This document shows, one piece after another, positions 52,873-61,647 of a DNA stretch of 64,000 nt. Under the pieces are notes generated by a model. It was not told the origin of the DNA, did not search any database, and saw only the letters and a program-made list of their open reading frames with translations. Numbering within the stretch: the stretch's first letter is position 1; every line of letters starts with the position of its first letter. A program made the position numbers and the translations under genes. The stretch is taken from positions 1-64,000 of the forward strand of contig JAGVLK010000003.1 of NCBI GenBank assembly GCA_020049835.1, given 5' to 3'. The DNA comes from Candidatus Babeliales bacterium. Lineage in GTDB: Bacteria; Babelota; Babeliae; Babelales; Vermiphilaceae.

Positions 52873-53946
52873 TTAGCCATTTATTATTTTATCAAACAGT
52901 TGACGCCACGCCTCTAAATTCTTTTGCCAATGCGCAAATCCTGCTTTTTTTATCTTTTCATGCATAGCTCGATAATCAGTTGATTTAACTTTTTCTTGCA
53001 AATCTTGCCATGAATCAAAATAGACAAATAAATCTCTATATTCATTGCAATACCAATCACACAATTCAAAATTTGTACGCGTATGATGCGCTATTGGTTC
53101 GCTATTCGCATGTGAATGAATAAAGCGCTCGCTTGGCACAAAATGTACGATACCGCGTTGAATATTTTCAAACAATGCCAAATTTGACCATGCATAAGGG
53201 AAATACAGCACAGCCTTGAAATCAGTCAAATCATCAGGGCCATTATATGCACCATGAAACGTTGTTATACCAAGATTTTCGCATTGTTTTTGTGCATGCT
53301 CAGCCTGCTGCGGCGACATGCGCGGATAGATAAAAATGGTTTTAGATTTATCTATGTGTGAAGGAATCCCCGAGACAAAATTTTCTAATAATGCCGGAGG
53401 CAATACACCTATTGGGCGTATCGTATGCGTTCCTATTTCAACTCCCTTTTGACGCGCATAACAATGTTCGTATGGTGTATAGGAAACAATATGCACGTTA
53501 GGTTTATATATGGCTTGCTTAAATACGCTATAGTATCCCTCGTCAGGAAATTTGCTTTCTGACGATCCATCGCCATAGTCAAAGCGGTTACATACCCAGA
53601 TAATAAGTGACTTTTGCCAATTATTTTGTAGAAATATGCGCGAAAGCGGTGCTGTATCAGAAGTAACTATCGCATCAAACTGATCAAAATAATCTTTGTT
53701 TAATTCCCAAACACGCAATGCCCGCTCTGCAGTAATATTGTAAATATCATTACCCTTTGCCAATGGATCAAATTTCATACGCGAATCATGAATATACCAA
53801 TCGGTTACATCAAGTGAAAGTTGATTCGCTACTTCTCTAAAATCATTGATACAACCTCTGTGCAAACTCATATGCAGAATTTTAAAAGGTGCTGCAGCTA
53901 TACTCATACAATGCATAAACACAGCGAGAATAACTATTTTTTTCAT
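52873..53946 (-). CDS. Exported glycosyltransferase-like protein 1
   Basis: The 357-residue protein has a signal peptide (MKKIVILAVFMHCMSIAAAP) and a two-domain alpha/beta layout: an N-terminal Rossmann-like part (FKILHMSLHRGCINDF; FDAIVTSDTAPLSRIF; SLIIWVCNRF) and a C-terminal part (KTIFIYPRMSPQQAEHA; FKAVLYFPYAWSNLALFENIQRG) with the E..A/F.N.....G pattern found in GT-B enzymes. Its ATG overlaps the upstream gene's stop by 4 nt. Substrate unknown. The GT-B assignment is by pattern only. Confidence 0.65.
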   Translation of the reverse strand: MKKIVILAVFMHCMSIAAAPFKILHMSLHRGCINDFREVANQLSLDVTDWYIHDSRMKFDPLAKGNDIYNITAERALRVWELNKDYFDQFDAIVTSDTAPLSRIFLQNNWQKSLIIWVCNRFDYGDGSSESKFPDEGYYSVFKQAIYKPNVHIVSYTPYEHCYARQKGVEIGTHTIRPIGVLPPALLENFVSGIPSHIDKSKTIFIYPRMSPQQAEHAQKQCENLGITTFHGAYNGPDDLTDFKAVLYFPYAWSNLALFENIQRGIVHFVPSERFIHSHANSEPIAHHTRTNFELCDWYCNEYRDLFVYFDSWQDLQEKVKSTDYRAMHEKIKKAGFAHWQKNLEAWRQLFDKIING

Positions 53947-54941
53947 ACCCGATCCCTTCTATTGCTTGTATAAACTTCCTCTAAAAAAGACAATAAAAGC
54001 TCGATGCGATTAATATAGGTATGCTTTTCTTTTACAAAATCCATCAGTTCATAGAGCTCATTAACATTTAGATCGTCTATTTTTTCTTTTGCATCATAAA
54101 ACAGCTGATAACAATCGGAATTATATACAATTTTTTCATGAAACAGTTTATATACCGTTTCTGAGTTGGTAATACCAAATGAGCCATAACTTATATTTTT
54201 AAATATTCTGCACGGAACATACCCTTGTCTAACTTGCCAACTTCCTTGCAATGACGGAGCCATGTATGCATGTTGAACACGAGCAATATTTTCTTCCATA
54301 CTGCAATTAGTTACTCTATCAAATGCTATATGTTGTTCGTGCGCAGCTTTTGTAAACGCATTCATTTGATCGTGATTACCAAACTCACCACCACCAATAG
54401 TGCCTATAAATACAAATGTATTTTGTTTTGGCACACCTACATAAGCTTTATTAGCATCGATTTCATGCGGTAGTAAATCGGTTGCCCAAGGCATATAGAC
54501 CGTTTTATCCTGACGATCAATATATATACACTCATCAACTTTTACTACATTGCGGGGAAGGCAGTCATGCGTATAAACTTGCAATATAATTGCCCTATTC
54601 TGTTCAAACAGATGCTTGTACTTTCTGCCATCACAGTTATGCAATATATACCAACAATCGTCACGTATCGGTATCTTTTGGTCAACTTGGCTTTCGGTAA
54701 TAAAAAGTGAATTACTAAAATCGATACCACTCACATCATCACGATTATCTAACCAATAAGTCTCATACCCCAAATGCGTAAAGGCACGATGAAATGCCCA
54801 ATGAATATAGGAATGGGTGTGGCTGTGTAGTTTGTGACCCCATATTACCACCTTTTTAATGGGGAGCGCAGTACTGCCCTGCGCCGGATAAATGAATTTA
54901 AACAAACTACATACAATTAACATTAGATAGCGCAATTTCAT
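53943..54941 (-). CDS. Exported glycosyltransferase-like protein 2
   Basis: The 332-residue protein has a signal peptide (YLMLIVCSLFKFIYPAQG). It starts with a Rossmann-like strand IKKVVIWGHKLHSHT, and the C-terminal half resembles the CgeB/Glyco_trans_1_2 type: TFVFIGTIGGGEFGNHDQMN, YMAPSLQGSWQVRQGYVPCRIFKNISYGS, then FGITNSETVYKLF. It is the first gene of the pair with 53946. In other bacteria such enzymes act in the cytoplasm; here an export signal is clear. Confidence 0.68.
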   Translation of the reverse strand: MKLRYLMLIVCSLFKFIYPAQGSTALPIKKVVIWGHKLHSHTHSYIHWAFHRAFTHLGYETYWLDNRDDVSGIDFSNSLFITESQVDQKIPIRDDCWYILHNCDGRKYKHLFEQNRAIILQVYTHDCLPRNVVKVDECIYIDRQDKTVYMPWATDLLPHEIDANKAYVGVPKQNTFVFIGTIGGGEFGNHDQMNAFTKAAHEQHIAFDRVTNCSMEENIARVQHAYMAPSLQGSWQVRQGYVPCRIFKNISYGSFGITNSETVYKLFHEKIVYNSDCYQLFYDAKEKIDDLNVNELYELMDFVKEKHTYINRIELLLSFLEEVYTSNRRDRV

Positions 54942-55168
54942 TTAATCCCTTTTTTTTATTAACTGATTATTTACCATATATTTCTATTCACTAGTACATC
55001 CTAACTCACGGGCAAACTCCATGTCAAACTTATATAAACTGCTCGATCTGCGGGCAATTGCTAACCACACCGATAACATCACAAGCCATGCGCTTGACTT
55101 CTCATTATGTTAATTTATAATTAAATACAATATAGAGGTTTAATTATACATTTTCAGAGGTATAATGT

Positions 55169-55615
55169 ATGAAAAAAATAGCATTAATTGTCGCAATGTC
55201 TCTTGTAAGCATCAGTTGCTATGCTAGCCAACCGGAAGTAGAACTTTGCAATGCACTCCTACGCGAAATGCTAGAAGGACCTGAAATTGTAACTGTCGAT
55301 ACCACATTAGCAAAGCTCAAAATATGCATGGAGCGCCATGCAGAAATACGAATAACATTCGGCAAGTATTGCGGTAGCCCTTTTGCATTAGAAGTAGCAA
55401 TAAAACTAAACAACGTCGGTTTTAAATTCTCGCAACAGCTATTGCAGTATTGTAAAGATTATCGTTACCTCGTAATAGATACAAGAAACTCACTTCCACA
55501 AGGATCAGTAAAATATAATCAATTAAATACGATTGTTGAAAATGGCACACAGACGGTAAAATTCATTGAACAAATCATTAACGAACAAACAACAGTAGAT
55601 TCGGTTCAAGAATAG
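55169..55615 (+). CDS. Small exported Cys-containing helical protein
   Basis: A signal peptide (MKKIALIVAMSLVSISCYA) follows AGAGGT. The ~128 mature residues are helical with four spaced Cys (ELCNALL; KICMERH; KYCGSPFALE; LQYCKDY) that may form disulfides. GSPFALEVAIKLNNVGFKFS is weakly ankyrin-like. The stop is 5 nt from the smpB stop on the other strand; a short palindrome (55617-55634) lies between. Function unknown. Confidence 0.65.
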   Translation: MKKIALIVAMSLVSISCYASQPEVELCNALLREMLEGPEIVTVDTTLAKLKICMERHAEIRITFGKYCGSPFALEVAIKLNNVGFKFSQQLLQYCKDYRYLVIDTRNSLPQGSVKYNQLNTIVENGTQTVKFIEQIINEQTTVDSVQE

Positions 55616-55620
55616 TATCG

Positions 55621-56088
55621 TTAATAACGATATACATCTTTAACTTCACGCGATGCCTGGCGCGCGATATCACGCTCTTTGAGCGCTTGGCGTTTGTCAG
55701 CCATCTTTTTACCTTTGGCAATGCCCAGTTCAACTTTAATTAGGCCACGATCACTGATATACACTTTTAACGGCACCACGGTGACCCCTTGGCGCGCAAT
55801 ATCACTCATGAATTTGCGCAACTGCTTACGATGAACCAAGAGTTTACGCCGCCGCGTTGCATATTCTTCATCTTTGCTACCTTTATCGTACGCTTTGGCA
55901 TAGGGAGTCATATGGCAGTTAACAATCCATAGTTCGTTATTCATAACATGAGCAAACGATCCGGACATATTAACATGCCCAGCGCGTACAGATTTTACCT
56001 CGTCGCCCGAAAGCATAATCCCGGCCTCTATCTTTTCCAGAATATGATAATCATGAAATGCTTTTTTATTTTGAGCTATAATTTTCAT
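55621..56088 (-). CDS. smpB: SsrA-binding protein SmpB
   Basis: The 155-residue protein has the SmpB landmarks: IAQNKKAFHDYHILEKIEAG, LSGDEVKSVRAGHVNMSGSF, ELWIVNCHMTPY, RRRKLLVHRKQLRKFM and the C-terminal GIAKGKKMADKRQALKERD tail that sits in the decoding centre. It carries tmRNA (50213-50593) to stalled ribosomes. Its 5' end overlaps the DUF2062 gene by 23 nt. Confidence 0.97.
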   Translation of the reverse strand: MKIIAQNKKAFHDYHILEKIEAGIMLSGDEVKSVRAGHVNMSGSFAHVMNNELWIVNCHMTPYAKAYDKGSKDEEYATRRRKLLVHRKQLRKFMSDIARQGVTVVPLKVYISDRGLIKVELGIAKGKKMADKRQALKERDIARQASREVKDVYRY

Positions 56089-56542
56089 TGCTGATACGCT
56101 CGAATATCCATGTAGTAGGTTTATACAAAAGAACCGCTAACAATATACCTAAGAGGTTGCCCCCGAGAACAAATGACCAAACCGCTTGATTTGACATACC
56201 CAATGTTGTGCTTAATGGTTCAAACAACCATTGCAAGCATACAGGAGCCGTTTGCAAAACGCCAATATTACAATAACCGGTAATAAACTTACCAAAAAAG
56301 TAATCACAGCCATATACCGGCACCATAGTCCAGGGGTTATTGATAAGCAACTGAACCGACAGAGTAATCGGGTAATTGAGCGAAAATAGCCAGCATAGGG
56401 CTATTGCTAGCAAAGTATGCAACCCGATATAGGGAGAAAAAGCGATAAATACCCCTACGCAGGTCGATCGTGCAAGTTTTTGCACAGAGCGCTCGCGCAA
56501 CAATAATCGCTTACAAAATTCTTTTAACTTGTGTATAATCAT
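56066..56542 (-). CDS. DUF2062 membrane protein
   Basis: The 158-residue protein matches the DUF2062 pattern: a basic amphipathic N-terminus (REFCKRLLLRERSVQKLARS type), VGVFIAFSPYIGLHTLLA, a hydrophobic segment with NYPITLSVQLLINNPWTMVPVY, and a last segment (VLGGNLLGILLAVLLYKPTTW). Three or so membrane segments. Function unknown; family members are often near glycosyltransferase or lipid genes. It is upstream of smpB with a 23-nt overlap, so the two are co-translated. Confidence 0.88.
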   Translation of the reverse strand: MIIHKLKEFCKRLLLRERSVQKLARSTCVGVFIAFSPYIGLHTLLAIALCWLFSLNYPITLSVQLLINNPWTMVPVYGCDYFFGKFITGYCNIGVLQTAPVCLQWLFEPLSTTLGMSNQAVWSFVLGGNLLGILLAVLLYKPTTWIFERISNENYSSK

Positions 56543-56614
56543 TGCAAACCTGTGTAATTACATGAATTTAGTACATTTTTTAGTATAGCCTTAAACAGAA
56601 AAAAGGTACAGAGC

Positions 56615-57262
56615 ATGAAAAAGCTTTTAATCTGCCTACTTACCGCCTTTACAAGCAGCCTTACACATGGTTATTTCGCATCAGACAAGGCTTTGTGGTA
56701 TGGAACCATCGCCTTTCCGCATGATATGCAGGTTATCCCACCTATACGGGTCTATTATGCGGGTAATAAGCTTGGTTTAAACATAGATAATGATGCTAAA
56801 CAGAGCACCTTTTCGCTGACTGAGTACAAGCAGCGTACCTCATTTACCCTCCTTATTTGTACTGACATCGAAGTGGTCGTTTCAACCGCAAATACCGTGG
56901 ATTTCTTGCGCGTACCCCGCGGCATACCTTACAAAATGTATGAATTGAACTTTAACGCTGCTGACGGCACCTGGAAAATTACTGAAGTTCAACTTAATGA
57001 AGATAGACAAATTCCTGAAAATGCCATTATAGTGCGCTATCACCCCTTATTTGTTAAAAAAATCGAGGGTGGCACTGCGTATGAGCTGCCAAAAATCGTA
57101 CTCGATGAACGCACCTTGGATAATCTTTCACCTGAAGAGCTCCATGATGCCTCTATTCATCTGTTTTTAGGCTCACTTAACAGTGATTCAGTGCATGCTA
57201 AAAGCACCTCTTTGGTTAAATCTGATATCAGCAAAAAAACCATTAGTTTAATGATCACATGA
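56615..57262 (+). CDS. Exported protein of unknown function upstream of tsaD
   Basis: The 215-residue protein has a signal peptide (LLICLLTAFTSSLTHGY) and AAAAAGG before its ATG. The mature part is beta-rich (LWYGTIAFPHDMQ; FTLLICTDIEVVVST; AIIVRYHPLFVKKIEGG) and ends with a helical Ser/Leu-rich stretch. No membrane segment, no recognised family. Its stop overlaps the tsaD start (ATGA), an odd coupling of an exported protein to a tRNA-modifying enzyme. Confidence 0.7.
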   Translation: MKKLLICLLTAFTSSLTHGYFASDKALWYGTIAFPHDMQVIPPIRVYYAGNKLGLNIDNDAKQSTFSLTEYKQRTSFTLLICTDIEVVVSTANTVDFLRVPRGIPYKMYELNFNAADGTWKITEVQLNEDRQIPENAIIVRYHPLFVKKIEGGTAYELPKIVLDERTLDNLSPEELHDASIHLFLGSLNSDSVHAKSTSLVKSDISKKTISLMIT

Positions 57263-58287
57263 AGCCCAACCCTACCATTTTAGCTATCGAAAGCTCTTGT
57301 GATGAAACCGCCGCGGCGGTATACAACCGTGAACAGGGCATGTTGGCTAATGAACTTTTTTCACAAACTGAGCTACACAAGCAATATGGCGGCGTAATTC
57401 CTGAAGTTGCTTCACGCTCGCATCTTGAAAAAATTGGATCCATTGTAGATGGAACGCTCAAAAAAAGTGGTAAAACGTTAGCCGATATTGATGCAATTGC
57501 GGTAACTAATCGCCCCGGATTGCCTGGATCACTGCTGATTGGCCTTGGCTATGCTAAAGGGTTGGCGTTTGGCGCGCAAAAACCGATTATCGGCATAAAC
57601 CATCTTGAAGGGCATGCATTTTCCGCATGCATAGAAAACGATGTTCCTTTTGACCATATCTGCATTACCGCTTCAGGTGGCCATAGTTCCATTTACCTGG
57701 TAAAAGATTTTGGCGATTATATGACACTTGGGCGCACCACTGATGATGCCGCCGGTGAAGCTTTTGATAAAGTTGCCAAGCTACTTAATCTTGGTTATCC
57801 GGGTGGACCAATTATAGAGCGCTACGCAGCTGCAGCGGAGTTCAAGGATTACTTTAACTATCCGCGCGGCAAAAAAGATGTTTTAGATTTTAGCTTTTCT
57901 GGCCTTAAAACAGCAGTACTCTATGATCTGGTAAAGCGCGATGCCTTTGATTTAACCACCAAAACATTACTGGCAGACCAGAATATTGAATTAAAACAAC
58001 AGGTGGCCAGCTCGCTCCTTGTCTGCATGGCTGATATTTTTGTCCAAAAAGTCGCCCTGGCACAAAAGATGTACCCTCATGTACACGCAGTCACTTTTGT
58101 GGGTGGTGTTGCTTGCAATGCGTATATCCGTGCACGGCTTAAAGCGTGGTGCGACGCACGCAATCTTGCATTCTTTAGCCCATCACCTCGGTATTGCACC
58201 GATAATGCCGGCATGATAGCATTTGTTGCTGCATACAAGCTTGAACAGGGTCATGTTGATGGATATGATCTTGATATTGGTCGCTAA
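57259..58287 (+). CDS. tsaD: tRNA threonylcarbamoyladenosine synthase subunit TsaD
   Basis: The 342-residue protein has the Kae1/TsaD motifs: ILAIESSCDETAAAV, PEVASRSHLEKI, the metal site INHLEGHAFS (HxEGH), ITASGGHSSIYLV, the nucleotide-binding GEAFDKVAKLLNLGYPGGP, FSFSGLKTAV and FVGGVACNAYIRARL, with a last metal Asp in CTDNAGMIA. It makes the t6A modification at position 37 of ANN-decoding tRNAs, with TsaB/TsaE/TsaC elsewhere. Start overlaps the preceding gene by 4 nt. Confidence 0.97.
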   Translation: MKPNPTILAIESSCDETAAAVYNREQGMLANELFSQTELHKQYGGVIPEVASRSHLEKIGSIVDGTLKKSGKTLADIDAIAVTNRPGLPGSLLIGLGYAKGLAFGAQKPIIGINHLEGHAFSACIENDVPFDHICITASGGHSSIYLVKDFGDYMTLGRTTDDAAGEAFDKVAKLLNLGYPGGPIIERYAAAAEFKDYFNYPRGKKDVLDFSFSGLKTAVLYDLVKRDAFDLTTKTLLADQNIELKQQVASSLLVCMADIFVQKVALAQKMYPHVHAVTFVGGVACNAYIRARLKAWCDARNLAFFSPSPRYCTDNAGMIAFVAAYKLEQGHVDGYDLDIGR

Positions 58288-58392
58288 TGCAAAAAAGTTA
58301 AAACAATCGTTCATCTATAAAAATATTGCACTCCAAAAAACTGTTTCGGTAGAATACCATCACAGCATAAAGTCATAAGTACGAGGATCACC

Positions 58393-59412
58393 ATGAAACT
58401 AGAAGGCACTCAACAGTACGCTGCATTTCTACAGGAAATTAAAAGTCGGATTTATGAAGCCCAATCCAATGCACTAAAGAGTGTTAACAAACAACTTGTG
58501 GCATTATACTGGGACATTGGCAGACAAATAGTTGAAAAACAAAAAAATGAAAAATGGGGCGATTCGGTAATAGAAAAACTTGCCATTGATCTGCAACATG
58601 GCTTTCCCGGCATTAAAGGCTTCTCTGCCCGCAATTTATGGAAAATGCGTGATTTATACCTCTCACACAGCGATAACGAAAAACTGCAGACACTGTTGGC
58701 AGAAATTAGTTGGAGCCACAACATTGCCATCTTGGAAAAATGCAAAGACACTCTTGAACGTGAATTCTATATACGCATGACCCGAAAATATAATTGGAGC
58801 TATCGCCTTCTTCTTAATCATATTGATAATCAAACCTACGAAAAAACGTTACTCGGTCAGACAAACTTTGATGCAACACTTCCTGCAGAGATCAAAGAAC
58901 AAGCAGCACTTGTAGTTAAAGATGAATATACGTTCGATTTCCTAGAATTGGGTAATGGTTTTAGTGAGCGGCAACTTGAAAATGCCCTTGTCGCAAGAGT
59001 CGAAGAATTCCTACAAGAAATGGGCGGCATCTTTGCTAATATCGGCAGACAATATCGACTGGAAATAGATGATAAAGAATATTTTATAGACATTTTATTA
59101 TATCATCGCACTTTACGCTGCTTAGTTGCAGTTGAACTTAAAATCGGCGAATTTATACCGGAATATGTAGGCAAAATGCAGTTTTATCTTTCAGCATTGG
59201 ACGACAATGTACGCATTCCTGGAGAAAATCCTTCAATCGGCATTATTTTGTGCAAAGCAAAAAGTAAAATGACAGTTGAATATGCCTTACGAGATTCGCA
59301 TAAACCTATTGGCGTTGCCATGTACAACGTAGTAAAGAAGTTACCAAAAGAACTCAGAGATCTACTGCCTAGTGCTGAGCAGATAGCAAAACTTATTGGT
59401 AAAATTGAATAG
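58393..59412 (+). CDS. YhcG-type PDDEXK nuclease (DUF1016)
   Basis: The 339-residue protein has the DUF1016 N-terminal domain (NKQLVALYWDIGRQIVEKQ; GFSARNLWKMRDLY; EISWSHNIAIL) and a C-terminal PDDEXK nuclease domain: FLELGNGFSERQLENALV, GRQYRLEIDDKEYFIDILLY, VAVELKIGEFIPEYVGKM with the D...E-x-K core, and PSIGIILCKAK. Family members are often on mobile elements and proposed to act in DNA cleavage or repair. GAGGAT precedes the ATG. Genes around it are unrelated, consistent with horizontal gain. Confidence 0.93.
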   Translation: MKLEGTQQYAAFLQEIKSRIYEAQSNALKSVNKQLVALYWDIGRQIVEKQKNEKWGDSVIEKLAIDLQHGFPGIKGFSARNLWKMRDLYLSHSDNEKLQTLLAEISWSHNIAILEKCKDTLEREFYIRMTRKYNWSYRLLLNHIDNQTYEKTLLGQTNFDATLPAEIKEQAALVVKDEYTFDFLELGNGFSERQLENALVARVEEFLQEMGGIFANIGRQYRLEIDDKEYFIDILLYHRTLRCLVAVELKIGEFIPEYVGKMQFYLSALDDNVRIPGENPSIGIILCKAKSKMTVEYALRDSHKPIGVAMYNVVKKLPKELRDLLPSAEQIAKLIGKIE

Positions 59413-59473
59413 GCAAATACTACAGAAATACATTAATTGTAACCTCCCCCTTCCTGATAACATAAATTTTAAA

Positions 59474-59508
59474 TATTGATTGACTAGTCAGTCAATAAGT
59501 GTTATGTT
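59474..59508 (+). promoter_or_regulatory. Promoter overlapped by TetR-like operator
   Basis: A 24-bp palindrome (59474-59497, one mismatched pair, centre TGACTAGTCA) overlaps the -35 box TTGACT (59480-59485); TATGTT (59503-59508) lies 17 nt further, a good -10. The centre is of the type bound by TetR/AcrR regulators, and a TetR gene lies at 61648. It would repress the gene at 59561 and, through it, that at 60871. Confidence 0.65.
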
Positions 59509-59560
59509 GATAATAAACCATGGTGGTTTTATCACGAAAAGAACAATTTAAGGGGGAATT

Positions 59561-60862
59561 ATGCATTCCAAACCAACGCCTAATACATATTCACATGCCC
59601 GGTACATCTGTTATGTTTTTATAGGCCTTTTTACCATGCCTGCTATCATATGTGCTGCAGCAAAAGAACATCACTTACTATTAACAGAAAGCCCATTACC
59701 CCATGATGCTTCATTATGTTCCTATGAAGCAGCAACCGATAGATACCATTATAACGGTACCAAATTATTAACTCGCTCACAGATTTATATAGGAGATGCG
59801 CTGCGTATGGCAAAACTCTGCCGACTTACGCAAAAGCTCGAGCCATTATATTCACTTGGCGATTTAGCAAAAGAAATAAACGCTCCCGTGGGATTAACAA
59901 GTATTGCATGTTATCTGGCAGATTGCAGCGCACAATTAGGAGATTACTTTTTAAACAAATATAAAGATAGAGCAGGCATGTCTTTTGAAGAGCAACAGGC
60001 ATTTATACAGCTTTTAAGTGCAAGCAAGGCTGCCATTACTGCACGAAAACAGAGCTCTAGCACCTGCTATCTGGATGAATGCCAAGATCTGCGATGCCCC
60101 ACTGCGCATTACAAAAATCCCAGCATTCGTAAAGCTGTGACAAAGCTTATTGTTGGTCATTTTGAATCTACACCTGCAATCTGCTGCTTTTTTGCATCCG
60201 GATCTTTAAAACGAGAATATAAAATTCTACAAAAGATGGCTGAGCAAGCGCCAGAGACCGTTGTTCTTATAGATCATAAATATATTCGTCTTATTAATAT
60301 TCTGGCAAAACATACGCGTTATATTGAATACACAAGAGATTCGGATAATGTTAAACCAGACTATAAAGAGCATTTCGCTGAACTCATACTGAACAACCAA
60401 GGCACTACCACGACCACAGATTTTGTACTAACATTGCAAGCATATACCGTTGCGCATACACTCAATCAATTCAGAAAACTTGCACATAACCTTTGTCAAA
60501 ATCTTGCTAACATTACAGTATATGGCGATGTATCAGATTATATTAAAAGGTGTAACGAAAACCCTACATTAAAATCACAACTGCTTATTGGATGTGACTT
60601 TAAAGATTCTACTGCCGAAGATCTTACTCCTACTTGGCGACATTTGTTGACATGCTATCAACAACTCCGTGACAATTGTCTTACAGCAACGGCCAAAGCC
60701 TGGTCTTTAACCACCGTTGACCAAGTCAGTGCAAAGCTCACCTTGGAAGAGCGACATTTCACAACGCATTGGAATTTTGACATAATGCAAGACATAAGGC
60801 GTAGAAGATCTCACGCACTTTTTGCAAACCTAAGACGCAGAAGCATCCACTCATTCATATAA
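59561..60862 (+). CDS. Exported Cys-containing helical protein under the palindrome promoter
   Basis: The 433-residue protein has a signal peptide (ICYVFIGLFTMPAIICAAA) after a short polar N-terminus and AAGGGGG before the ATG. The mature chain is helical with many Cys (CYLADCS; STCYLDECQDLRCP; AICCFFAS) and an Arg-rich end (DIRRRRSHALFANLRRRS). No family recognised. It is followed 8 nt later by an NTF2-like gene and preceded by a palindrome-controlled promoter. Function unknown; regulated expression suggests a role in a specific condition. Confidence 0.68.
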   Translation: MHSKPTPNTYSHARYICYVFIGLFTMPAIICAAAKEHHLLLTESPLPHDASLCSYEAATDRYHYNGTKLLTRSQIYIGDALRMAKLCRLTQKLEPLYSLGDLAKEINAPVGLTSIACYLADCSAQLGDYFLNKYKDRAGMSFEEQQAFIQLLSASKAAITARKQSSSTCYLDECQDLRCPTAHYKNPSIRKAVTKLIVGHFESTPAICCFFASGSLKREYKILQKMAEQAPETVVLIDHKYIRLINILAKHTRYIEYTRDSDNVKPDYKEHFAELILNNQGTTTTTDFVLTLQAYTVAHTLNQFRKLAHNLCQNLANITVYGDVSDYIKRCNENPTLKSQLLIGCDFKDSTAEDLTPTWRHLLTCYQQLRDNCLTATAKAWSLTTVDQVSAKLTLEERHFTTHWNFDIMQDIRRRRSHALFANLRRRSIHSFI

Positions 60863-60870
60863 AGGAAATC

Positions 60871-61269
60871 ATGAAATACACAAATAAAATTGCACTCTTA
60901 AAAGAGATGTTTGATAATATGGTAGTAAAAAAGAATGCATCAACCATCCCTACGTATTATCATCCAGAATTTTTGCTTTATTCGAACGGCAAAACAATGG
61001 ACTACGCCGAAAATATACGTTTTCATGAAGAGGTCTACCAAACACCTATACAATATTCTATTGCGTATGACGAAGAAACCATTGTGGAGCAAGGAGATAA
61101 AGTTGCCGCACGCATATGGATTACTACTTCTAAGCCGGACAGAAAACCGACAAAAATTGAAGTTATGATTATTGCACAGTACAAGCAGGACAAAATTTAC
61201 CGTGCTTGGGAACTTACCTATCCCAATTGGGAACAAATGCCGGAATTTACTGAGCATACCGCTATATAA
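60871..61269 (+). CDS. NTF2/SnoaL-like protein
   Basis: The 132-residue protein matches the SnoaL/NTF2-like cone-shaped fold: LLKEMFDNMVVKKNASTIPTYYHPEFLLYSNG, then MDYAENIRFHEEVYQT, VEQGDKVAARIWITTSKPDR, IEVMIIAQYKQDKIYRAWELTYPNW. No signal peptide. Members are diverse (isomerases, polyketide cyclases, hydrolase-like). Substrate unknown. AAGGAAA precedes the ATG and it is 8 nt after the exported protein gene at 59561, so they form an operon. Confidence 0.82.
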   Translation: MKYTNKIALLKEMFDNMVVKKNASTIPTYYHPEFLLYSNGKTMDYAENIRFHEEVYQTPIQYSIAYDEETIVEQGDKVAARIWITTSKPDRKPTKIEVMIIAQYKQDKIYRAWELTYPNWEQMPEFTEHTAI

Positions 61270-61293
61270 ACCAGTATATAACCTGTATCTTAC

Positions 61294-61325
61294 TCCAGCC
61301 CTAGCTATCTTTAACTAGGGCTGGA
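61294..61325. other. Hairpin between convergent genes
   Basis: TCCAGCCCTAG (61294-61304) pairs perfectly with CTAGGGCTGGA (61315-61325). No T run on either strand, so termination there would need Rho or other factors. Confidence 0.55.
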
Positions 61326-61337
61326 CGAGAACAATCG

Positions 61338-61547
61338 TTATTTTTTCTTTTTTCTCAACATCGGCAAGCCAGTACGGCTATTTTCAAACACTTCATAACC
61401 TGCAGGCAGCGCGTTAATAGAATTTGCTCCCTCTTCACCAGCAAAATAATAAATACGCTGTTTGCGATCGCCGGCAAGTTTTACTTCTTTAGAATGCAAG
61501 TAATAAGTTTTACCGCTCTTTTTAGATTTTGCGCTAAAAGCCGCCAT
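61338..61547 (-). CDS. Small basic conserved-looking protein
   Basis: The ATG at 61547 follows AAGGAG; upstream in-frame ATG lacks an RBS. The 69-residue product (MAAFSAKSKKSGKTYYLHSK start, KNSRTGLPMLRKKKK-type end) is basic and beta-like (RKQRIYYFAGEEGAN). I have a weak memory of similar small proteins in candidate-phyla genomes, but cannot name a family. Possible nucleic-acid or ribosome binding. It is convergent with the NTF2-like gene and lies 100 nt downstream of TetR. Confidence 0.65.
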   Translation of the reverse strand: MAAFSAKSKKSGKTYYLHSKEVKLAGDRKQRIYYFAGEEGANSINALPAGYEVFENSRTGLPMLRKKKK

Positions 61548-61647
61548 ATTGATGCTCCTTGTTTGATTATTAAACAATATTCAACTACTAAACGTTACCA
61601 TGATAACAGTACAAAACATAAAGATGCTACGTTTTATAAGAATTAAA

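Noticed and set aside
61294-61325. Intrinsic terminator between the NTF2-like gene and the small basic gene
   Set aside because: The stem is perfect but neither side has a T run, so it is listed only as a hairpin.
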